Positions 50,499 through 58,863 are shown, counted from the stretch's first letter. The stretch is DNA of 64,000 nt from an uncultured Tenacibaculum sp. (GCA_947492185.1 CANLMR010000001.1:124001-188000); one strand, 5' to 3'. Program-made: numbers and translations. The notes: generated from the sequence alone by a model not told the origin.

Positions 50499-51545
50499 TT
50501 ATACATCATCAAAATCAACAGTAATTTTCGATGTTGTTGGGTGCGCTTGGCAAGTTAATATAAATCCTTCTTCTAATTCAGCATCAGTTAAAATTTGATT
50601 TTTAACCATTACAGCTTTTCCTTCAGTAACTTTGGCAATACAACTACTACAAACTCCTCCTTGACAAGAATACGGAGCATCTACATTATTTCGTAAACTC
50701 TCAGAAAGTATATCAGTATCTTGAGACATTGTAAAAGTTGTCGTTTCATCATCTAATAAAATAGTAACTTCTGTTTGCCCATCTTTTACTTGACTTGCAG
50801 CTTCTTCATCTATTGAAGAAGTAAACAATTCATATAAAATAGCATCTTTATCAAAACCATTTTCAGCTAAGGTTTCAGAAGCCTTATTAATCATTTCTTC
50901 TGGTCCACATAAAAAGGCTTTTTCAAAACTCAATTCCTTGTATACATTTTTCAAAAAGTAATTTACATGAGCTTTGTCTATTCTTCCAAAAACACAGCCT
51001 TCAATGTTTTCTCGACTAAATACATAACTCAAATTAAATTGAGACGTATATTTTGTCTTAAGCTCATTTAGCTCCTTATAAAATATAGTATCGTTTACAG
51101 ATTTATTCCCATAAACTAATGTGAAACTAGCAGAATTATCACTTTCTAATACTGATTTTACCATTGATAAAACCGGTGTAATTCCACTACCTGCAGCAAA
51201 TCCTAAATAATTCTTATTTGCTTCTGGATTTAAAAGAAATTTTCCTTCAGGTTTAGAAACTTCTAATTCATCCCCTGCTTTTAATTTTTCATTTGCATAA
51301 ACTGAAAACATACCATTTTCTACAGCCTTAACTGCAACTTTAACAATATTGCTTTTTGGAGAAGAACATAAAGAATACGCTCTGCGCACTTCCTCTCCGT
51401 TAATTATAGTTTTTAAGGTAATATATTGTCCTGCAACAAAATTAAATTCAGATTGCAAGTTTGTTGGTATATCAAAAACTAAAGAAACAGCCGCTGCAGT
51501 TTCTCTTATCACTTCTTTTATCTTTAGTTTATAAAATTGACTCAT
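50499..51545 (-). CDS. PaaE-like ferredoxin--NAD(P)H oxidoreductase
   Basis: A 348-residue iron-sulfur flavoprotein. Order: FAD-binding barrel (FVAGQYITLKTIINGEEVRR with RAYSLCSSP), NAD(P)-binding domain (GFAAGSGITPVLSMVKSVLE, AFLCGPEEMI) and a C-terminal plant-type [2Fe-2S] ferredoxin (APYSCQGGVCSSCIAKV plus a distal Cys, about 300-340). It transfers electrons from NAD(P)H to an oxygenase or similar partner; no phenylacetyl-CoA oxygenase genes are next to it, so the partner is elsewhere. ATG 51545 (MSQFYKLKI) is chosen; an upstream TTG would add a leader the family lacks, and a TATTTTTG promoter element overlaps it. Confidence 0.9.
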   Translation of the reverse strand: MSQFYKLKIKEVIRETAAAVSLVFDIPTNLQSEFNFVAGQYITLKTIINGEEVRRAYSLCSSPKSNIVKVAVKAVENGMFSVYANEKLKAGDELEVSKPEGKFLLNPEANKNYLGFAAGSGITPVLSMVKSVLESDNSASFTLVYGNKSVNDTIFYKELNELKTKYTSQFNLSYVFSRENIEGCVFGRIDKAHVNYFLKNVYKELSFEKAFLCGPEEMINKASETLAENGFDKDAILYELFTSSIDEEAASQVKDGQTEVTILLDDETTTFTMSQDTDILSESLRNNVDAPYSCQGGVCSSCIAKVTEGKAVMVKNQILTDAELEEGFILTCQAHPTTSKITVDFDDV

Positions 51546-51562
51546 TTGTAAAAATTTGACCA

Positions 51563-51570
51563 CAAAAATA
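51563..51570 (-). promoter_or_regulatory. -7 promoter element (TATTTTTG) of the reductase/LysE operon
   Basis: Perfect TAnnTTTG on the minus strand, 17 nt from the ATG at 51545; divergent from the PadR operon promoter. Confidence 0.45.
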
Positions 51571-51613
51571 AGCAAAGAAAAGAACAATACATGCTATTGT
51601 AAGTTGATAAAAG

Positions 51614-51676
51614 ATACCTAAGTTTTTTATGTATAAGAAAATTATGTATATTTGTATACATAAAAATCTTAGGTAT
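51614..51676 (+). promoter_or_regulatory. Operator/promoter of the PadR operon: large inverted repeat with PadR box
   Basis: Arms of 22 bp, ATACCTAAG... (51614-51635) and ...CTTAGGTAT (51655-51676), one mismatch, 19 bp apart. Between them and touching the right arm lies the -7 element TATATTTG (51647-51654). ATGTATA-TTTG-TATACAT (51644-51661) is a perfect palindrome of the form ATGT-N10-ACAT, like known PadR boxes. The right arm runs into the first start codon at 51675. Confidence 0.75.
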
Positions 51677-52088
51677 GAAAATTAAATTAACAAGGCCTTT
51701 CGAAAAAATAAACAAAAATGCTAGCTATAAAGTATTTATTGGAAACACATTAAAGGCAGTTTTAAAAAATGGTGATTCAAAAGTTATTGATCTTAATTCT
51801 GAAGAAAAAAATAGTTTCTTAATCGTAAAGTCTCATTGGTGTGGTAGTAAAAAAATTACGCTTTCGAATTTAAAAAAGGAGATGCAAGAAATTAAAGTAT
51901 ATGGAAATAATTTTTTTAATAAAAAAATGCCATTAGTTGCTATTTTAATATTAATGATAGGTGTTTCTTTAACAAATGTATTTACCTCAAATTCAAATCT
52001 AGTTCCAAATATAGTTATTGGGATTGGTCTTCTTTTAATTGCAGCAAGTTTAACATTATGGAAAAATAAATGGATTGAGTTAAAATAA
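51675..52088 (+). CDS. Two-helix membrane protein, first gene of the PadR operon
   Basis: Not recognised. 137 residues: N-terminal soluble, probably beta-rich ~75 residues (NASYKVFIGNTLKAVLKNGD, FLIVKSHWCGSKKITLSN), then two membrane helices (about 86-103 and 110-129) and a short KNKWIELK tail. The N-terminal part resembles the small 'sensor-like' or PEGA-type beta domains only in a general way. It opens a four-gene operon with PadR (10 nt later) under a PadR-box promoter, so it is likely regulated by that PadR and part of its signalling unit. Confidence 0.65.
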   Translation: MKIKLTRPFEKINKNASYKVFIGNTLKAVLKNGDSKVIDLNSEEKNSFLIVKSHWCGSKKITLSNLKKEMQEIKVYGNNFFNKKMPLVAILILMIGVSLTNVFTSNSNLVPNIVIGIGLLLIAASLTLWKNKWIELK

Positions 52089-52098
52089 CAATACGGAT

Positions 52099-52437
52099 AT
52101 GGGAAATCAAAAATTATTTAAAGGTTCTTTACAAACGATCATTTTAAAATTATTAGCTGAAAATGATAAAATGTATGGGTATGAAATTACTCAAAAGGTA
52201 AAAGAACTAACAAAGGGAGAATTGCAAATAACCGAAGGTGCTCTATATCCTGCATTGCATAAATTAGAAGCGGAAGGATTATTAGATGTTGAGGTAGCTA
52301 AAGTGGGAAATCGCTTGAGAAAGTATTATAAATTGACTGAAGTGGGAACTAAGGAAACCGTGAATCGGCTAGCTCAAATGCAAGAGTTTTTAAGTACAAT
52401 GCAACATTTGGTAAATCCTAAATTTAGTTTAGAGTAA
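52099..52437 (+). CDS. PadR family transcriptional regulator
   Basis: A 112-residue PadR-s1 type regulator: winged helix with SLQTIILKLLAENDKMYGYE, ITQKVKELTKGELQITEGAL (recognition helix with the Y-G-Y-E and T-E-G-A-L-Y-P-A-L-H signatures, about 20-60), LHKLEAEGLLDVEV, then a short C-terminal helix that gives the dimer. PadR proteins repress until a ligand or membrane partner interferes. The strong PadR-box-like palindrome in front of the operon's first gene fits autorepression. HAAS-like membrane proteins follow, as is common for this family. Confidence 0.93.
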   Translation: MGNQKLFKGSLQTIILKLLAENDKMYGYEITQKVKELTKGELQITEGALYPALHKLEAEGLLDVEVAKVGNRLRKYYKLTEVGTKETVNRLAQMQEFLSTMQHLVNPKFSLE

Positions 52438-52442
52438 TTACT

Positions 52443-53099
52443 ATGGAATTACGCAAAGAACAAATAAAACATATCGATTCCGTATTAGAAAAAAAAGGAA
52501 TTCAATACTGGGATTTACGTATTGAAATGATAGATCATATAGTTTCTGATATGGAGGTAAATGCCATTTCCAATGATTTTGAAAAAGAATTTGAAAAAGC
52601 CTTAATAAGGATAAATTGGGATAGAGGTTTATCTTTAGAAAACAAAATTGGTTGGAAAAATGTGAATATAAGGTATCGTAGTTTATTTAAAAAAGGACTT
52701 TTAAAATTCTTTTTTTCATTAAAAAACCTGCTTTTAGTTCTCGTGTTTTTTTGTATTCATTACACTTTATCACAACAATTAACTTTTAAATTTTTCCACA
52801 AAATTAGCCTAGCATTATATATTATTCCAATTCTAATTGTTTTAGGCTATTTAGTTTGGTTGTTTTTAAAAAAATTTGGAAAATCAGTTCACGTCAATTA
52901 TGGAATCTTTTACTTCTCTTTTTCTTTTATCATGATAAATATGGTAATACAATTTATGAGATATGCTTCCGAAGACAATCAAAAGATTATATGGCTTATA
53001 ACTTTACCTATTTATTTTGTCGCCATGTATACAGGATATACCATTTTTAAAACTGCTATTAAAAAAGTAGAACAAATAAAAAAAGAGCTTGCACTATGA
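52443..53099 (+). CDS. HAAS-like membrane protein A of the PadR operon
   Basis: A 218-residue protein: N-terminal helical domain (about 1-75) with IDSVLEKKGIQYWDLRIEMI and DHIVSDMEV, a linker, then about four membrane helices (about 95-210, e.g. LLLVLVFFCIHYTLS, LALYIIPILIVLGYLVWLF). The E-x-(I/V)-D-H-(I/L)-x-x-D-x-E pattern recurs in the next gene, so the two are paralogues. Small helical domains of this sort (HAAS type) accompany PadR regulators and are thought to sense or transmit a membrane signal. Starts 5 nt after the PadR stop. Confidence 0.75.
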   Translation: MELRKEQIKHIDSVLEKKGIQYWDLRIEMIDHIVSDMEVNAISNDFEKEFEKALIRINWDRGLSLENKIGWKNVNIRYRSLFKKGLLKFFFSLKNLLLVLVFFCIHYTLSQQLTFKFFHKISLALYIIPILIVLGYLVWLFLKKFGKSVHVNYGIFYFSFSFIMINMVIQFMRYASEDNQKIIWLITLPIYFVAMYTGYTIFKTAIKKVEQIKKELAL

Positions 53100-53794
53100 A
53101 ATTAACAGATAATAATATATTAGAACTATATCAATTCACAAGACAGCATTATGTTGAACATTACGATGTGCAAACGGAATTGGTAGATCATCTAGCTAAT
53201 GACATTGAAACCACTTGGGAAGAAAATCCGAATCTTAGTTTTGAAAAAGCTAGAGATAAATCATTCAAAAAATTTGGTGTTTTTGGTTTTATGAATGTCG
53301 TTGAAGAAAAACAAGATCAGTTATCTAAAAAATACTACAAAATTATTCTTCGTTTTGTTAAAGAATGGTTTAAGCTACCTAAATTTATTCTTACTGCTTT
53401 TTTAGTTTGGCTATTTTATGAAGTTCAAAAAATTAATTATGCATACTATATTTATGTAGTAATTTACTTTTCTATTATTTCTTTTGAGTTAATAAAAATG
53501 TTTCAATCAAGAAAAAAAATTAAACTCAAACAAAAGGAAACTGGAAAAAAATGGATGCTTGAAGATATTATTTTAGCTCAAGGTGTTGGAAGTTTAGCGT
53601 TGATTTTATTTCATGTTGTTAATTTTTCAATGCCCGATAGTGATAACTTCTTAGATTTAAGTCAAACGGGTAGATTATTCTGTGCTAGCATTATAGTATT
53701 AACTATTATTATTGGCTATGTTACTTTGCATGTAATTCCAAATAAAGCAGAAGAATTATTGGAAGAACAGTATCCAGAATACAAATTAGTATAA
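53096..53794 (+). CDS. HAAS-like membrane protein B of the PadR operon
   Basis: A 232-residue paralogue of the preceding protein: N-terminal helical domain (about 1-75) with YVEHYDVQTELVDHLANDIE, then about four membrane helices (FILTAFLVWLFYEVQ, YIYVVIYFSIISFELI, IILAQGVGSLALILFHVVNF, IVLTIIIGYVTLHVI). The ATG overlaps the upstream stop codon (ATGA), so translation is coupled and equal amounts of A and B, perhaps a heterodimer, are likely. Closes the operon; rsmI converges 1 nt later. Confidence 0.75.
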   Translation: MKLTDNNILELYQFTRQHYVEHYDVQTELVDHLANDIETTWEENPNLSFEKARDKSFKKFGVFGFMNVVEEKQDQLSKKYYKIILRFVKEWFKLPKFILTAFLVWLFYEVQKINYAYYIYVVIYFSIISFELIKMFQSRKKIKLKQKETGKKWMLEDIILAQGVGSLALILFHVVNFSMPDSDNFLDLSQTGRLFCASIIVLTIIIGYVTLHVIPNKAEELLEEQYPEYKLV

Positions 53795-53795
53795 C

Positions 53796-54467
53796 TTATT
53801 TTTTACCATCAACGATAATCACAATTTCGCCTTTGGCCGGTTTTTCAGTATAATATGATAGTATTTCTTTTACACTTCCTCGCTTGGTTTCTTCGAATAA
53901 TTTTGTCAATTCTCTAGAAACAGAAACTTGACGATCTTCTCCAAAAAATTCACCAAAATTTGCTAAAGTTTTTAGCAATTTATGTGGGCTTTCGTAGAAA
54001 ATCATTGTTCGAGTTTCTTCAGCTAAAAATTTTAATCGGGTTTGTCTACCTTTTTTAACCGGTAAAAATCCTTCAAATACAAACTTATCATTTGGTAAAC
54101 CTGAATTCACCAAAGCAGGAACAAAAGCTGTGGCTCCTGGTAAACATTCCACTTCTACTCCATTTTGAATACAAGCTCTCGAAAGTAAAAAACCTGGATC
54201 AGAAATTGCGGGAGTACCTGCATCAGAAATTAAAGCAAACGTTTCTCCTGTCTGAATTCGTTTTACGATATTCTCAACAGTTTTATGCTCATTATGCATA
54301 TGATGAGATTGCATTGGTGTACTAATATCAAAGTGTTTCAATAGCTTTCCACTAGTTCTCGTATCCTCAGCTAAAATATAATCTACTTCCTTTAAAACAG
54401 TTAGTGCTCTAAACGTTATATCTTCTAAATTTCCTATCGGTGTAGGTACCAAATACAATTTACTCAT
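53796..54467 (-). CDS. rsmI: 16S rRNA (cytidine1402-2'-O)-methyltransferase
   Basis: Methylates the ribose of C1402 in the 30S P site using SAM. 223 residues, usual ~220-290. Visible: YLVPTPIGNLEDITFRALTV, ILAEDTRTSGKLLKHFDI, ALISDAGTPAISDPGFLLSR (tetrapyrrole-methylase fold), ECLPGATAFVPALVNSGLPN, and MIFYESPHKLLKTL. It is divergent from dxs: the two -7 elements lie 14 bp apart and each is 4 nt from its ATG, so both messages look leaderless and the promoters must compete. Confidence 0.95.
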   Translation of the reverse strand: MSKLYLVPTPIGNLEDITFRALTVLKEVDYILAEDTRTSGKLLKHFDISTPMQSHHMHNEHKTVENIVKRIQTGETFALISDAGTPAISDPGFLLSRACIQNGVEVECLPGATAFVPALVNSGLPNDKFVFEGFLPVKKGRQTRLKFLAEETRTMIFYESPHKLLKTLANFGEFFGEDRQVSVSRELTKLFEETKRGSVKEILSYYTEKPAKGEIVIIVDGKK

Positions 54468-54471
54468 ATAA

Positions 54472-54479
54472 CAAAGCTA
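54472..54479 (-). promoter_or_regulatory. -7 promoter element (TAGCTTTG) of rsmI
   Basis: Perfect TAnnTTTG on the minus strand, 4 nt from the ATG. Confidence 0.5.
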
Positions 54480-54493
54480 CAACAAAGTTTTAG

Positions 54494-54501
54494 TACATTT
54501 G
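54494..54501 (+). promoter_or_regulatory. -7 promoter element (TACATTTG) of dxs
   Basis: Perfect TAnnTTTG, 4 nt before the ATG at 54506, back-to-back with the rsmI element. Confidence 0.5.
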
Positions 54502-54505
54502 TCTC

Positions 54506-56281
54506 ATGTCTGAAAAGTTGTTACAACATATCAATTTTCCTGATGATATAAGGAATTTAAATCCTGAGCAATTACCTAAATTAGCTCAAGAATTAAGACG
54601 TTTTATTATTGATGTTGTAGCCACAAAAGAAGGACATTTAGGTGCTAGTTTAGGAGTTATAGAATTAACCATTGCATTACATTATGTATTTAACACTCCT
54701 GAAGATTTATTAGTTTGGGATGTTGGTCATCAGGCATACGGACATAAAATTTTAACGGGTCGAAAAGATGTTTTTCATACCAATCGACAATTAAATGGAA
54801 TTTCAGGTTTCCCTAAAAGAAGTGAAAGTGAATACGACACTTTTGGAGTCGGGCATTCTTCTACTTCTATTTCTGCGGCATTAGGAATGGCAATTGCTTC
54901 TCAAATTAAAAAGGAAGACAAACAACATATTGCCGTTATTGGTGATGCTTCAATTGCTAGTGGAATGGCATTCGAAGCCTTGAATCATGCTGGAGTTACA
55001 AATGCAAATTTGTTGGTTATTTTAAACGACAATGCTATTGGAATTGATCCTTCAGTTGGTGCTTTAAAGGAATATTTAACACGAATGAAATCAAAGCGAA
55101 GTGATATTGAACAACACAATATTATTGAAGCTTTAAACTTTGATTATTCTGGACCAATTGATGGTCATAATTTAGAAGAATTGATTTCTGAATTAAATCG
55201 CTTGAAAGAAATTGAAGGTCCGAAATTCTTACATGTTACAACAACAAAAGGAAAAGGATTAAAGCAAGCAGAAGAAGATCAAGTTAAATACCATGCTCCA
55301 GGAAAATTCGATAAAGTTTCTGGTGATCTATTACCTAAACCTAGTATTACTCAACCTCCAAAATATCAAGATGTATTTGGTAAAACCATTGTGGAGTTAG
55401 CGCAACAAAATGAAAAAATTGTAGGAATTACTCCTGCTATGCTTACTGGAAGTTCTTTAAAATTTATGTTAGATAAATTTCCTGAAAGAACTTTTGATGT
55501 TGGTATTGCAGAACAACATGCCGTTACTTTAGCTGCTGGAATGGCAACTGAAGGAATCATCCCTTTTTGTAATGTGTATTCTACTTTTTTACAAAGAGCA
55601 TATGATCAAATAATTCATGATGTTGCTACTCAAAATCTTCCTGTAATTTTTTGTTTAGATAGAGCAGGTTTAGTTGGACAAGACGGAGCAACACACCATG
55701 GAGTTTTCGATTTAGCGTACTTACGATGTATTCCTAATATGATCATTTCCGCTCCACGAAATGAAGTAGAGTTACGAAATATAATGTACACTGCCCAACT
55801 GGGATTAGATCATCCAATTGCAATTCGATATCCTAGAGGAAGAGGAATTACTGTAGATTGGCAACAACCTTTTGAAGCTATAGAAATTGGAAAAGGGGTT
55901 TGTTTACAGGAAGGAACTAACATAGCTGTTTTATCAATAGGAACTATTGCTAAGAATGTTACAGAGGCAATAGATTTAGTAGATAATAAAGCTTCTGTTG
56001 CTCATTACGATTTGAGATTCGTTAAACCTTTAGATGAAAAATTACTGCATTCTGTATTTAAAAAGTTTGATAACATTATAACTATTGAAGATGGAACCAT
56101 AAATGGAGGTTTTGGATCTGCTATTTTAGAATTCGCATCAAAACATAAGTATAACAATTCAATTGCTGTTTTAGGAGTTCCAGATATTTTTATCAATCAT
56201 GGTACGATTGAAGAACTTCAACAACTTTGTATAATAGATGCTGTTTCTATTTCTAATCAAATCAACGATTTAATAACATAA
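54506..56281 (+). CDS. dxs: 1-Deoxy-D-xylulose-5-phosphate synthase
   Basis: Thiamine-diphosphate enzyme condensing pyruvate and glyceraldehyde-3-phosphate, first step of the MEP isoprenoid pathway. 591 residues, slightly shorter than the usual ~620. N-terminal: GHLGASLGVIELTIALHYVF, DVGHQAYGHKILTGR, the TPP motif IGDASIASGMAFEALNHAG with NDN and GIDPSVGALKEYL, DGHNLEELISEL. C-terminal: RTFDVGIAEQHAVTLAAGMA, FCLDRAGLVGQDGATHHGVF, RYPRGRG and the transketolase C domain. ATG is 4 nt after a -7 element. Confidence 0.97.
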   Translation: MSEKLLQHINFPDDIRNLNPEQLPKLAQELRRFIIDVVATKEGHLGASLGVIELTIALHYVFNTPEDLLVWDVGHQAYGHKILTGRKDVFHTNRQLNGISGFPKRSESEYDTFGVGHSSTSISAALGMAIASQIKKEDKQHIAVIGDASIASGMAFEALNHAGVTNANLLVILNDNAIGIDPSVGALKEYLTRMKSKRSDIEQHNIIEALNFDYSGPIDGHNLEELISELNRLKEIEGPKFLHVTTTKGKGLKQAEEDQVKYHAPGKFDKVSGDLLPKPSITQPPKYQDVFGKTIVELAQQNEKIVGITPAMLTGSSLKFMLDKFPERTFDVGIAEQHAVTLAAGMATEGIIPFCNVYSTFLQRAYDQIIHDVATQNLPVIFCLDRAGLVGQDGATHHGVFDLAYLRCIPNMIISAPRNEVELRNIMYTAQLGLDHPIAIRYPRGRGITVDWQQPFEAIEIGKGVCLQEGTNIAVLSIGTIAKNVTEAIDLVDNKASVAHYDLRFVKPLDEKLLHSVFKKFDNIITIEDGTINGGFGSAILEFASKHKYNNSIAVLGVPDIFINHGTIEELQQLCIIDAVSISNQINDLIT

Positions 56282-56370
56282 GTTTTTTCTTAAAATATGA
56301 AGGTATCTTCAGATTTTAACATGACGTGAATATAGCATTGGTTATATTTACCTGAACTTATCTATTAACA

Positions 56371-58290
56371 ATGAAATTAAAACTTACCAAATTAATTCTT
56401 TTACTTGGGTTCACGGTTACAATGAGTTGTACTAAAACAGCTAAAAAAGATGTTGAACCTGTTAATTATGTAAAAGAAAACTACACGAAGAAAGAAGTAA
56501 AAATTACAATGCGAGATGGCATAAAGTTACACGCCACAATTTACGCTCCTAAAGACACTACTAAAACCTATCCTATTTTATTACAACGTACGCCATATAG
56601 CTGTAGACCGTATGGTGAAGATCAAATGCGATCAAAAATTAGTCCGAATGAAATCTTAATGAAAGAAGGAAATATTATAGTATATGAAGATGTAAGAGGA
56701 CGTTGGATGAGCGAAGGTGTTTACGATAACATGCGTGCCTACATTCCAAATAAAATAGAAAAGCAATCGGACGAAACTACCGATACTTATGATACTATTG
56801 ACTGGTTAGTAAAAAATATACCTCATAACAACGGAAAAGTTGGAACTTGGGGTATTTCTTATCCAGGACATTATGCTACAGTTTCAACAATTGATGCACA
56901 TCCTGCTTTAAAAGCTGCTTCTCCACAAGCCTGTATTGGAGATTTTTTCTTTGACGATTTCCATCATAACGGAGCATTTTTACTAAGCTATTTTAGAGCA
57001 ATTTCGCTATTTGGAACGTATAAAGATCAACCAACTGACAGTGCTTGGTATTCTTTTCCAAAAATGAATACACAAGATCAATATCAATTCTTCATGGATA
57101 AAGGTCCGTTAAAGAACTTAAACAAGTATTTCCAATACGATAAACCAGACTCTAAAAATGTTGCTTCAAAAAGTAATATTGATGATTTCTTCTGGAAAGA
57201 AATTGTAGAACACCCAAACTATGATTCGGTTTGGCAGAGTAAAGGAATCATTCAGCATTTAGATAAAGTACCTTCTACAGTGGCAACAATGATTGTTGGT
57301 GGATGGTTTGATGCTGAAGATTTATACGGTCCGTTAGAAACGTATAAAGGAATTGAAAAACATCAACCTAATAATTATAACACCCTTGTATTTGGTCCTT
57401 GGGATCATGGAGGATGGTCTCGTAGTAAAGTGAAAAATGCAGTTGGAAATTATTATTTCGGTGATTCAATTTCATTAAACTTCCAGAAAAATATTGAAAC
57501 AAAATTCTTTAATCATTTCTTAAAAGGAAATGGTTCAAAAGAAAGCGGATTGCCTGAAGCTTATGTTTACGATACTGGTAAAAAAGAATGGAAGTCATAT
57601 GATGTTTGGCCTCCAAAAAATGCACAAAAACAATCTTTATTTTTAGCTGAAGACCAAAATCTATCGAACACAAAAGCCAACACATCTAAAATTTCATTTG
57701 TAAGTGATCTAAAACGACCTGTTCCATATTCAGAAGATATTAAGACAGTTTTTACTCCAAGAAAATATATGACCGATGATCAACGTTTTGCAGCGAGAAG
57801 ACCAGATGTTTTGGTATTTGAAACTGAAGTTATGGAAGAAGACATGACATTAGCTGGAGACATTTTAGCGAAGTTAAATGTGGCAACAACAGGAACTGCC
57901 GCCGATTGGATTGTTAAAGTAATTGATGTACATCCAAGTGATTTGAAAAACGATAATGAAGATATGCAATCTCACATGAAGTTAAGCAACTATCATATGA
58001 TGGTGCGAAGTGAGGTGTTAAGAGGGCGTTTTAGAAATAGTTTTGCTAACCCGGAGCCATTTATACCAAATAAGAAAACAAAGATGGATATAAAGCTACA
58101 AGACGTTTTTCACACGATTAAAAAAGGACATAAACTTCAAATTCAAGTTCAAAGTACATGGTTCCCATTAATTGATTTAAATCCTCAAACCTATGTAGAC
58201 AATATTTATAAAGCAGACGAGAAAGATTTTAAAACACAAACTCATTCTGTATTTACTGACTCTAGTATAGAATTTACCGTTTTGAAATAA
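56371..58290 (+). CDS. CocE/NonD family serine hydrolase lipoprotein
   Basis: A 639-residue X-prolyl-dipeptidyl-peptidase/CocE-type alpha/beta hydrolase with lipoprotein signal (GFTVTMSC, Cys20). Visible: KITMRDGIKLHATIYAP, QRTPYSCRPYG, YEDVRGRWMSEGVYD, the nucleophile elbow GTWGISYPGHYATVS, IVGGWFDAEDLYGPLETY (Asp) and FGPWDHGGWSRS (His), then a C-terminal jelly roll ending with HTIKKGHKLQIQVQSTWFPL. Relatives cleave Xaa-Pro peptides or acyl amides/esters (glutaryl-7-ACA acylase group). Likely periplasmic or surface peptidase; TATATTTA, one base off consensus, precedes it. Confidence 0.92.
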   Translation: MKLKLTKLILLLGFTVTMSCTKTAKKDVEPVNYVKENYTKKEVKITMRDGIKLHATIYAPKDTTKTYPILLQRTPYSCRPYGEDQMRSKISPNEILMKEGNIIVYEDVRGRWMSEGVYDNMRAYIPNKIEKQSDETTDTYDTIDWLVKNIPHNNGKVGTWGISYPGHYATVSTIDAHPALKAASPQACIGDFFFDDFHHNGAFLLSYFRAISLFGTYKDQPTDSAWYSFPKMNTQDQYQFFMDKGPLKNLNKYFQYDKPDSKNVASKSNIDDFFWKEIVEHPNYDSVWQSKGIIQHLDKVPSTVATMIVGGWFDAEDLYGPLETYKGIEKHQPNNYNTLVFGPWDHGGWSRSKVKNAVGNYYFGDSISLNFQKNIETKFFNHFLKGNGSKESGLPEAYVYDTGKKEWKSYDVWPPKNAQKQSLFLAEDQNLSNTKANTSKISFVSDLKRPVPYSEDIKTVFTPRKYMTDDQRFAARRPDVLVFETEVMEEDMTLAGDILAKLNVATTGTAADWIVKVIDVHPSDLKNDNEDMQSHMKLSNYHMMVRSEVLRGRFRNSFANPEPFIPNKKTKMDIKLQDVFHTIKKGHKLQIQVQSTWFPLIDLNPQTYVDNIYKADEKDFKTQTHSVFTDSSIEFTVLK

Positions 58291-58310
58291 CCTCTTTAAA
58301 GAATATAAAT

Positions 58311-58344
58311 AAAAAAGCGAATCTGTTTAGATTCGCTTTTTTTT
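58311..58344. terminator. Bidirectional terminator
   Basis: Stem AAAAAAGCGAATCT/AGATTCGCTTTTTT with loop GTTT and a T-run. Its core AGCGAATCT recurs in the atp terminator at 58864. Confidence 0.92.
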
Positions 58345-58837
58345 ATTGAACTACAAACACAACAGGTATATAATATACCACATTAACTAACTTACCTTTA
58401 TGTTTGCCTGGTTTCATTTTTGGAAGTCTATTTGCTACTCTCTTTGCTTCATCCGAAAGTTTCGGGTGTGGTGCTTTAACTTGAATATCTTCTATTTCTC
58501 CAGTAACACCAATTTTAAATTGCACTTTAATTTTCTTTTGTCCTTTAGCTAATGAAGGTATACAATCAGTTTTTTTCTTTTTTGTACACATTACATTTTC
58601 ATAATCAAAACCATATTGAAAATGCTTTTGTATCTTCAAACTAGTACAATCCCTTTTTTCTTTATTAGAAGCTTTATTTTCACATTTTGGATGTACAGGA
58701 ACTTCTTCAACATAAGCAAAACGAATAGTTCTAATTGAATCGTCATAAGTACTTGCTTCGGTGATTTTAGTTTCTTGGTTCTGTGCGAATGACACTAAAC
58801 AAAAAAATGTAAATAATAAGAATACTATTTTTTTCAT
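58343..58837 (-). CDS. Secreted TonB C-terminal-domain protein
   Basis: A 164-residue protein with signal peptide (IVFLLFTFFCLVSFAQ) and a C-terminal TonB-like domain: KVQFKIGVTGEIEDIQVKAP, then DEAKRVANRLPKMKPGKHKG and VVYYIPVVFVVQ. It lacks the transmembrane anchor and proline-rich linker of a working TonB, so it is a free periplasmic TonB-C module, a form common in Bacteroidetes. Four cysteines (NKEKRDCTSL, MCTKKKKTDC region) suggest disulfides. ATG 58837 is chosen over an upstream TTG. It sits just downstream of the atp operon terminator. Confidence 0.82.
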   Translation of the reverse strand: MKKIVFLLFTFFCLVSFAQNQETKITEASTYDDSIRTIRFAYVEEVPVHPKCENKASNKEKRDCTSLKIQKHFQYGFDYENVMCTKKKKTDCIPSLAKGQKKIKVQFKIGVTGEIEDIQVKAPHPKLSDEAKRVANRLPKMKPGKHKGKLVNVVYYIPVVFVVQ

Positions 58838-58863
58838 AAGTTTCAATTTGATTAGTAAATTAA

